Part shown: in pieces, positions 56,953 through 64,000 of the stretch
Layout of the letters: each line of letters begins with the position of its first letter
Position numbering within the stretch: position 1 is the first letter of the stretch
Source of the DNA: Hanleya hanleyi
Lineage: Eukaryota > Mollusca > Polyplacophora > Lepidopleurida > Hanleyidae
Assembly (NCBI GenBank): GCA_036873755.1
Contig: JAVTVY010016124.1
Coordinates: 1 to 64,000, forward strand
Direction of reading: 5' to 3'
DNA: 64,000 bases
Program-made: the position numbers and the translations under genes
The notes under the pieces: model-generated
Databases searched by the model: none
What the model saw: the letters and a program-made list of their open reading frames with translations, nothing else
What the model was told of the DNA's origin: nothing

Positions 56953-58530
56953 GCCTTTACTTCACCGGCGGTCATCACTGCAGGTTCGAACGTTCCATTA
57001 CTCCGTTCCATTAGTTCCAGGAAGATTTATGCATGTGCTACTCGTATATCGCATCCCCAATCTCGTGAGAGCAACAGAGTTGCTCAATTATAATATTTAG
57101 TACGGATGCTTGTGTTGTCTGCGATCATTCCTAAGCATGTTAGAGGGAATTGAAAGTGTCATATCTAGTGGAGTATAACCAAGTTACCAACAATCGATCA
57201 AAACAATTCAGTTATCATAGACACGTCTGTGGCGTAGAGAACTTCACACTGGTCAAATAACAATAGTGACGTGGTGGTACTACATTTATCTGGCCTTTAT
57301 TGGCCACTTGGGGAATGGTATATGTAGGGAACGTGATCAAATGTCCAGGCAATTATCATTGATCATATTTATCGTTCTGTCGACCAGAACTGACGGTCTT
57401 TTTATCCACCAATGGGTGTCTTGAATCAGTCCTAGAAAAGCGTTGTGTTTCTATGTTCACTCGTAACTGGCGAGATAATTAACTTTCACCCCGAAATCTC
57501 TTTTTGCTATTTCCCGAGAGATTTCCGCTTTACAAGCAGATTGACTACATGTTGTCTTGGAAACATGTTTGCTGTCACCCTGGGAAAGAAATCGAATATG
57601 TTGAATCAGTAGAGAGCGGAATTTCCATACATAATTTAGTTCATATGTTATACATGCAAATGTGCCGAACGTAAAATTTGTTTCAAGCTCCACGAAGGGG
57701 CATGTGTAATCCGACCATGTGTAGAAGGGGGGGGGGTCATCAGTAACTTGGAATTTGTTTTCAATCGATATAGGCTGACACCTGGATGATAAATAGACAG
57801 CTATTCAGCAGCTAGGATTTCCTGAACGGATTTCATGTTTTTTTAGGTCCATGAACCAGGGTGGACTTTAGATCAGGAAATACATATATCAGAACTCTAT
57901 GGTTTATCATAAGCCTATACAACACAGTACCATAGACCTATTGTTAGCATTCAGCTCTGTACTCATCTCCTGTAGTGTTGTAGGACACATTTAACAGTTA
58001 GGCCCCTATTCATGCCAGCTAGATTTGAAATTTGAATCAGTACACAGTGCATGTAGCAAATCCTTATCTAAACACATCCAATGTACCTTAGGTTGTGGAC
58101 ATTGACTAGCTAAATGAATATAGCAGTAGTATAGAAAGGACGGCTAAACTCACATTTTCCAGGGAGGTAACTATTGGTGCCCTTGATTCCAGGTTAAAGT
58201 ATAGGAAGCGGCCATTTACGGCCTTTGACCTCTGAGGCCGCGTAGAGGTCAAGGCCGCTATAGTTGCAACAGGTGGCGCCCCCTCTTTCACCTCGAATTC
58301 CTCCGCGATCTGGTGGTCATGCGGTCTGCTTCCGCGGCCACAGAAAATAGTATCATGTCAACCAATGTTAATGTATATGGGGAATGCCTAAAAACAGTAT
58401 GGGAATAGACGTTTTTGGACCGAGGTGGGTCCCTAATGGACCGATTGGGTCGAGTGAGGTGTCTCTCCTCGAGGGCCATCCAGTTATGGGTGGGTGCAGA
58501 AAAAAGCGGAACACGGACTCGTACAATATA
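56953..58530. other. unique stretch, nothing recognised
   Basis: One G-run at 57727-57736 and paired ggcctttgacctctg/agaggtcaaggcc words near 58215-58255 are the only structures. Frames are short or overlap the next array. Confidence 0.5.
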
Positions 58531-58536
58531 CAATAT

Positions 58537-59640
58537 ACGGGAAAATGCCTGTATGGGGGGGGGGGAGGGATGGTCAATTTTTTTGTGGGTGTTACTATGG
58601 GTTGTGGGGTCTCGTTTTTCTCGTCTCGCCAAGAAAATTACAATGGGAAGGGTCCCAGAGCGAAGCGGTGAAATTTTTGGAAAAGTACCGGGTATGTCTG
58701 TATATAGGCTCATGTATTACCATACTGGCTATATGGGGGAGGGGGTGGTCACTTTTTTTCGTGGGCTTTACTATGGCTTGTGGGGTCTTGTTTTTCACGT
58801 CTCGCCGAGAAAAACACAATGGGAGGGGTCCCGGTGCGAATCGGTGAAATTTTTGGGAAAAGTCACCGAGGTCTGTATATAGCCCCATAGGCTGGCTATG
58901 GGGGGTATAGGTCCAACCTGCGAAATTCACACACGTTCATTGTGATATGGGTTGCTTGGATTTGTTTTTCACGTCTCGTCATTTAGAACAGGATGGGAAG
59001 GGTCTCGGAGCGCAACGGTGAAATTTTTGGAAAAGTACCATATAGCCCATATAGTCCCATACTGGCTATATGGGGGTATAGGTCCAATCTGGGAAATTCA
59101 CACACGTTCATTGTGATATGGGTTGTTTGGATTTGTTTTTCTCGTCTCGTCATTTAGAACACGATGGGAAGGGTCCCCGAGCGAAACGGTGAAATTTTTC
59201 GAAAAGTTCACCGAGGCCTGTGTAGGTCCATATAGCTCCATACTGGCTATATGGGGGTATAGGTTCAACCTGGGAAATTTACACACGTTCATTGTGATAT
59301 GGGTTGTTTGGATTTGTTTTTCTCGTCTCGTCATTTAGAACACGATGGGAAGGGTCCCCGAGCGAAACGGTGAAATTTTTAGAAAAGTTCACCGAGGCCT
59401 GTGTAGGTCCATATAGCTCCATACTGGCTATATGGGGATATAGGTTCAACCTGGGAAATTCACACACGTTCATTGTGATATGGGTTGTTTGGATTTGTTT
59501 TTCACGTCTCGTCATTTAGAACACGATGGGAAGGGTTTCGAGGCGAAACGGTGAAATTTTTGGAAAAAGTTCACCGAGGCCTGGGTAGGCTCATATAGCC
59601 CCATACTGGCTATGGGGGTATAGGCCCATACTGGGTGGAC
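58537..59640. repeat. about 181-bp tandem array, about 6 units
   Basis: The marker catactggctatatgg lies at 58721, 59058, 59238, 59419 and 59602 (a variant near 58887), giving spacings of 166-183 bp. Each unit has ttgtttttc, tcgtctcg, cgatgggaagggt, gcgaaacggtgaaattttt and a purine-rich end. Frames across it (for example 155 codons from 58415) are repeat artefacts. Confidence 0.93.
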
Positions 59641-59759
59641 GTTTTGCGGTCTAGGTGAGCCCCTAATTATCCCATGGTGTCGTGTGTGGTCTTATTTTGA
59701 AGCGCTCGTGGAGGAGCATCCGACTGGGCTAAAAGTTCATCCGTTTTCAATAATCTGCG

Positions 59760-60490
59760 CATGCGCAGTCTGGCCGTAGTATACAAAGCAGGCATTTTGG
59801 GGGGTATGTGGGTGTGTGTTTGGGGTAGAGATGGACCGCTATGGGTCCGAATGGGTCGTGGAAGGTGTCAAAGTGAAGCTTGTGTGGGGTAGAGTCAGAA
59901 TGGCGTATTTTTAAATGCAAGTCGCGTCAATCTGCGCATGCGCAGTTGGTTGTAGTAAGTAAAGTGGCCATTTTGGGGCAGTGCAGGAAGGTATTTGGTG
60001 TCGAGATGGACCATCCTTGGTCCGAATGCGTCCTGGGAGGTGTCATTTTGTAGCTCTCGGGGTGTACATCCCGATTTGAGGGATGTTCACGTCATCGGTG
60101 ACGTCATCAGTAGGAGTAGTAGCGAAAGTGAACATTTTGGGGCAGTGAAGGAAGGTATTTGGGGTAGAGATGGACCATCCTTGGTCCGAATGCGTCCTGG
60201 GAGGTGTCATTTTGTAGCTCTCGGGGTATAGACAACGATTTGAGGGATGTCCGCGTCATCTGTGACGTCTTCGGGGACGTCATCAGTAGGAGTAGTAGCG
60301 AAAGTGGGCATTTTGGGGCAGTGAAGGAAGGTATTCGGGGTAGAGAGGGACCATCGTTGGTCCAAATGCGGCGTGGGAGGTGTCATTTTGTAGCTCTCGG
60401 GGTATAGACAACGATTTGAGGGATGTCCGCGTCATCTGTGACGTCATCAGTACGAGTGGTAGCGAAAGTGGGCATTTGGGGGCAGTGAAG
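59760..60490. repeat. 160-175-bp tandem array, 4-5 units
   Basis: gcattttggggcagtg-type words at about 59970, 60132, 60308 and 60472 mark units with atggaccatccttggtcc, gcgtcctgggaggtg, tgtagctctcgggg and gacgtcatcagtagg. Perfect TGACGTCA words occur at 60099 and 60439. Confidence 0.92.
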
Positions 60491-60500
60491 GATGGATTAG

Positions 60501-60508
60501 TAGTATAA
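60501..60508 (+). promoter_or_regulatory. TATA-like box at the end of the array
   Basis: agtataaaagcgcattt directly after the last tandem unit. No gene follows, only a (TG)n tract. Confidence 0.25.
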
Positions 60509-60555
60509 AAGCGCATTTCGAGCCCTATTGACCTTGCGGCGCAATGCGCAATGGG

Positions 60556-60830
60556 TGTATGCGCGTATGTGTGTGTGTGTGTGTGTATGCGTGTGTGGGC
60601 GTGTGTGTGTGTGTGTATGCGTGCGTGTGTGTATGTGTGTGTGTGCTTGCGTGTGTGTACGCGTGTGCGTGTATGCGTCTGTGTATGTGTGTGCGTGTGC
60701 GTGCATGTGCATGTGTGTGTATGCAAGTGTGTGTATGCGTCTGTGTGTGTGTGCGTTTGAATGTGTGTGGGTGTGCGTGTGTGTGTGTGTGTGTATGCAT
60801 GTGTGTGTCGCCGTATGCAGGCGCACGCTC
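60556..60830. repeat. (TG)n compound microsatellite
   Basis: About 270 bp of TG with interspersed tatgcg and cgtgcg. On both strands it opens artefactual Cys/Val- or His/Thr-rich frames. Confidence 0.96.
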
Positions 60831-60839
60831 CTGTGGTGC

Positions 60840-60880
60840 ATCCTGTACCCTATAGCCCGTAGGGCATAGGGTACGCCACC
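60840..60880. repeat. hairpin related to 44130
   Basis: gtaccctatagcccgtaggg and catagggtac can pair. Same position beside (TG)n as at 44.1 kb. Confidence 0.7.
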
Positions 60881-60884
60881 AAGC

Positions 60885-61100
60885 ACAGAATACATGTACT
60901 CTGCGCATGTCCATGTATTCTGAGCATATCCATGCACATGTACTATGTGCCTGTACATGTAATCTGTTCATGTACATATACTGTCAATATACATGTTCCT
61001 TGTCCATCTACATGTACTCTGTGCATGTCAATCTACATGTACTCTGTTCACGTCCATATATAAATACTCTGTTCAAACCCATGTACATACTCTCTGTCCA
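60885..61100. repeat. degenerate tandem repeat of catgtactctg-type words
   Basis: Eight or so units of 22-30 bp containing catgtactctgt and catgtccat. Confidence 0.8.
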
Positions 61101-61165
61101 TGTCGCTATATAGCTGGAATATTGCGGAATGCGACGTTAAACCTTAATTTTCTCTCTCTCAATGA
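61100..61165 (+). mobile_element. SINE 3' end, plus strand
   Basis: tagctggaatattgcggaat followed by gcgacgttaaacc and a CTCTCT tail. The 3' end matches the tail type of the minus-strand SINEs in the window. Confidence 0.6.
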
Positions 61166-61194
61166 ACATGTACTCTTTACAATGTCGCATGTAG

Positions 61195-61375
61195 ATCGGT
61201 GGGAGAACAACAACAACAAGGATGACAGGTCAATCATTTTATTTTCCCCTCCAGTACATCATACCCAAGCTGGGGGAGCCGCGTTGGGTATGTTTACAAT
61301 ACAAGTAGCCTCTTGTCCAATCAGAGGCCGCCATTTGTATCTGTCATATTCGTTCCTGTCCGTTAGATGTATTAT
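61195..61375 (-). repeat. inverted copy of 46.9-47.08 kb
   Basis: gaacaacaacaacaaggatg, tacatcatacccaagctggg, gccgcgttgggtatg and cttgtccaatcagag are the reverse complement, in order, of words at 46920-47085. Confidence 0.85.
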
Positions 61376-61644
61376 CGAATAGTTGTTTGCGCATTCTGAG
61401 TATTTATCAGTGCATGGGTGAATACATTCACCCGATGGAAAGATTACGTAATTTTGTCACGTAGAACGTAACATTGGTGACCCTCTCCACTATCCACTTG
61501 GTGTTGTGGCGCTGTTCATAGGCCCATCCCAAGACATCCAATTGGTCCACTTGGTCCAGCACGGGCTGTAGCGACGCCCGGTTAATGATGGTAAACGGTT
61601 GGTCAAATACTCGGATGTTACTGCTCGGTAAAAGTATCGGACTT
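61376..61644. other. unique stretch, nothing recognised
   Basis: About 270 bp before the foldback arm. No structure seen. Confidence 0.5.
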
Positions 61645-61664
61645 GGGTGGGGCCCACTTGCGTC

Positions 61665-61950
61665 TGTGTGTATGTGCTTGCGTATGAGTGTACGTGTGTG
61701 TGTTTGTGCGTGCATGTGCGTGTGTGTGTTTATGCGTCTGTGAGTACGTGTGTGTGTGCTTGCGTGTGTGTGTGTACGCGTGTTTGCGTGTGTGTGTGTA
61801 TGTGTGTGTATGCGTGTGTGTGTGCTTGCGTGTGTGTTTATGCCTCTGTGTGTATGTGTGTGCGTGTGCGCGCATGTCCGTGTGTGTATGCGTGCGTGTG
61901 TGTGTGTATGTAAGTGTGTGTATGCGTCTGTGTGTGTGTGTATGTATGTA
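61665..61950. repeat. (TG)n tract, left arm
   Basis: Compound TG tract with gcgtctg and gcttgcg interruptions that recur inverted in the right arm. Confidence 0.95.
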
Positions 61951-62245
61951 TGCACCACCACACACTACCACCACTACCACCACACACCAACACACACGAC
62001 CACCACCACCACCACACACCATCACCACCACCATCACCACACACCACCACACAACACACCACCACCACCACCACCGGGCGTTGTGTGTACGGGTGCGTGC
62101 GTGTGTGTGTATGCAAGTGTGTGTATGCGTCTGTGTGTGTGTGTGTGTGTGTGTGTATGTATGCACCACCACACACTGCCACCACCACCACCACCACCAC
62201 ACACCACCACACACCACCACACACGACCGCCACCACCACCTCAGA
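61951..62245. repeat. (CCA)n and (TG)n tracts, left arm
   Basis: ccaccacca blocks at about 61951-62080 and 62162-62245 with a (TG)n block between. The His/Thr-rich frames here are artefacts. Confidence 0.95.
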
Positions 62246-62249
62246 TTTT

Positions 62250-62507
62250 TTATCCGGTATTGTTAGCGCGCGCAGGGGTGAAAGGTCAGTTCCGGTCACG
62301 TGAACCGAAGCGGAAGTGACCTCACAGAGGTCATATGCAAATTATTGAAGTCAACAGGTGTCCAAATGCTCTTGCAGAATACCGGATAATAATGGTGAGC
62401 ATGGGTCAAAGGTCACTTCCGTTCAATATGGGTCATCAGAGATACTCAAACTTCTTATTATCAATACATCTACAATACAGTTAGTGAGGCAGGTCTAATA
62501 TTTCTCC
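62250..62507. promoter_or_regulatory. unique centre with AGGTCA, CCGGAAGT-like and CACGTG motifs
   Basis: aaaggtcagttccggtcacgtg (first 20 from about 62280), gcggaagtgacctcacagag and a DR1 GGGTCAAAGGTCACTTCC (62403) resemble the motif cluster upstream of the broken C2H2 frame at 44.2 kb. The gene, if any, is gone. Confidence 0.4.
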
Positions 62508-62512
62508 TCACT

Positions 62513-62980
62513 CTTTCCTGTTTGACCAGTGTTTGCTGGTGTAGTCCTGTTTGACCAGTGTTTGGTGGTATAGCCCTGTTTGACCAGTGTTTGGTGGTAT
62601 AGCCCTGTTTGACCAGTGTTTGGTGGTATAGTCCTGTTTGATCAGTGTTTGGTGGTATAGCCCTGTTTGACCAGTGTTTGGTAGTATAGCCCTGTTTGAC
62701 CAGTGTTTCACCGTATAGCCCTGTTTGATTAGTGTTTGGTTGTATAGCCCTCTTTGACCAGTGTTTGGTTGTATAGCCCTCTTTGACCAGTGTTTGCTGG
62801 TATATCCCTCTTTGACCAGTGTTTGATGGTATAACCCTGTTTGACCAGTGTTTGTTGGTATATCCCTGTTTGACCAGTGCTTGGTAGTATAGCCCTGTCT
62901 GACCAGTGTTTGGTGTTACAGCCCTGTCTGACCAGTGTTTGGAGGTATAGCTATGTTTGACCAATGTTTGATGGTATGCC
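62513..62980. repeat. 29-bp minisatellite, about 16 units
   Basis: Unit core ccctgtttgaccagtgtttg then gtggtatag. A 29-bp period cycles the frame, so the 164-codon minus frame across it is a repeat artefact. Confidence 0.96.
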
Positions 62981-62987
62981 CGTCAAC

Positions 62988-63690
62988 GCCCGGTGGTGGT
63001 GGTGGTGTGTTGCATGTGGTGGTGGTGGTGTGTGGTGGTGGTGGTCGTGTGTGGTGGTGTGTGGTGGTGTGGGGTGGTGGTGGTGGTAGTGTGTGGTGGT
63101 ACATACATAAACACACACAGCCGCATACACACACTTGCATACACACACACGCACGCATACACACACACAACGCCCGGTGGTGGTGGTGGTGGTGGTGTGT
63201 TGTGTGTGGTGGTGTGTGGTGGTGGTGGTGGTGGTGGTGATGGTGTGTGGTGGTGGTGGTGGTGGTCGTGTGTGGTGGTGTGTGATGGTGTGTGGTGGTA
63301 GTGGTGGTAGTGTGTGGTGGTGCATAAATACATACACACACACAGACGCATACACACACTTGCATACACACACACGCACACATACACACACGCACATGCA
63401 CGCACACACACACACATACACACAGACGCATACACGCACACGCGTACACACACGCAAGCACACACACATACATACACACACGCACACCAATACACACACA
63501 CACACACACGCACACACATACACACACATCCATACACACACAGGCAAACACGCGTACACACACACACGCAAGCACACACACACATACTCACAGACGTATA
63601 AACACACACACGCACATGCACGCACAAGCACAAACCACACACGTACACTCATACGCAAGCACATACACACAGACGCAAGTGGGTCCCACC
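62988..63690. repeat. (TGG)n and (CA)n tracts, right arm
   Basis: tggtggtgg blocks at 62990-63105 and 63176-63320, and (CA)n blocks at 63105-63170 and 63325-63680, in mirror order to the left arm. Confidence 0.95.
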
Positions 63691-63714
63691 TGTCCCACAA
63701 CTTCCGGTTCTGGT

Positions 63715-63842
63715 CACGTGACAGTAAACATGGAAAAACCCGGATGTAAGATGAAGACCCGGATGTAAAACCACAGTACCCGGATGGAAGAACCCACTGG
63801 GAAACCCGGATGGTGACAAGGTCCCGGATGTAAAACCCACTG
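63715..63842. repeat. degenerate CCCGGATG repeat
   Basis: cccggatg recurs about six times, followed by taaaaccca- or gaagaaccca-type spacers of 15-25 bp. Confidence 0.85.
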
Positions 63843-63843
63843 C

Positions 63844-63878
63844 CCACACATACACACACACACACACACACACGCGCG
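63844..63878. repeat. (CA)n microsatellite
   Basis: Pure CA tract after the CCCGGATG block. Confidence 0.95.
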
Positions 63879-63962
63879 CTCAGTCGTGCACCAGTACATC
63901 TCGGTCCTCGACTTGGGGTAGTTGAACTGAGTGTGCTAAAAATAGATCAACAGCTAGCTTGC

Positions 63963-63970
63963 TATAAAAG
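63963..63970 (+). promoter_or_regulatory. TATA box near the window end
   Basis: gctataaaagggaaacggc lies 30 bp before the window edge, with a possible start region at gtttcatcagacact. A gene or element frame may start beyond 64000, as at 44384. Nothing further can be said from this window. Confidence 0.4.
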
Positions 63971-64000
63971 GGAAACGGCCTGGCTGTTTCATCAGACACT

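Larger units (their letters stand above)
61645..63695. mobile_element. microsatellite-armed foldback element, 2.05 kb
   Basis: The left tip (ggcccacttgcgtctgtgtg and on through gcttgcgtatgagtgtacg) is inverted at the right (cgtacactcatacgcaagc, agacgcaagtgggtcc). The arms run through (TG)n/(CA)n and (CCA)n/(TGG)n tracts and a ccgggcgttgtgtg / cacacaacgcccgg pair, in mirror order. The centre (62250-62987) is not mirrored. No transposase. Confidence 0.8.

Noticed and set aside
58288..58882. Overlapping 111-155-codon frames on both strands
   Set aside because: They lie in the 181-bp tandem array, and analogous frames recur in each unit.
62470..62964. 164-codon minus frame with TKHWSNRAI-type repeats
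   Set aside because: Created by the 29-bp minisatellite; the peptide repeat is 29 residues because of frame cycling.
60525..63871. Cys/Val-rich and His/Thr-rich frames up to 306 codons
   Set aside because: Pure translations of (TG)n, (CA)n and (CCA)n tracts.

Overview
This window reads as a non-coding, repeat-saturated piece of a metazoan nuclear genome, most likely a mollusc and perhaps a marine gastropod. The grounds are: no prokaryotic gene organisation; AT-rich unique sequence broken by long minisatellites; many short inverted-repeat elements (MITEs); several SINE-like copies sharing a 3' end of the type gcgacgttaaatc followed by (CACT)n, which I associate with molluscan genomes; and an exon resembling the RAG1-N-terminal-like transposon proteins described in molluscs. 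The species assignment is inference. No intact host protein-coding gene could be recognised. Nearly all long open frames lie inside tandem or inverted repeats and are artefacts.

Layout. 0-25 kb is unique AT-rich DNA with minisatellites (30 bp at 0.1 kb, 28 bp at 0.8 kb, a 2.4-kb array of 32-bp units at 6.9-9.4 kb, 31-bp arrays at 12 and 14.3 kb, 28 bp at 16.7-17.6 kb), a 2.3-kb tandem segmental duplication (11.5-16.1 kb), small inverted-repeat elements and minus-strand SINE copies. At 25.19-27.31 kb a 2.1-kb element with 33-bp terminal inverted repeats (TIRs) and a 7-bp target-site duplication (TSD) carries a minus-strand exon with a RAG1-N-terminal-like zinc-ligand pattern. 28-30.7 kb is an 18-bp minisatellite. 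31-36.5 kb holds several MITEs and a locus with repeated copies of the 14-mer GTCACGGGAGTCAC.

From 36.6 kb on, the sequence is dominated by inverted structures: a 5S-rRNA-headed SINE interrupted by a palindromic GATATC-rich element (37.08-38.0 kb); a foldback built from ACGGT-rich units (41.1-43.9 kb); an abutting 4.7-kb element with about 250-bp TIRs (43.88-48.56 kb) that holds a frameshifted single-C2H2-finger reading frame behind a TATA box; three copies of one 1.3-kb segment (50.4, 53.3 and 55.3 kb), one split by a piggyBac-like MITE; tandem arrays at 58.5-60.5 kb; and a microsatellite-armed foldback (61.6-63.7 kb). The window ends just downstream of a TATA box that may belong to a gene beyond the edge.

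The parts do not form a pathway. What ties them together is mobile-element biology: paralogous empty sites prove some insertions, unrelated SINE heads share one tail, and dispersed repeats carry transcription-factor-like and splice-site-like motifs.
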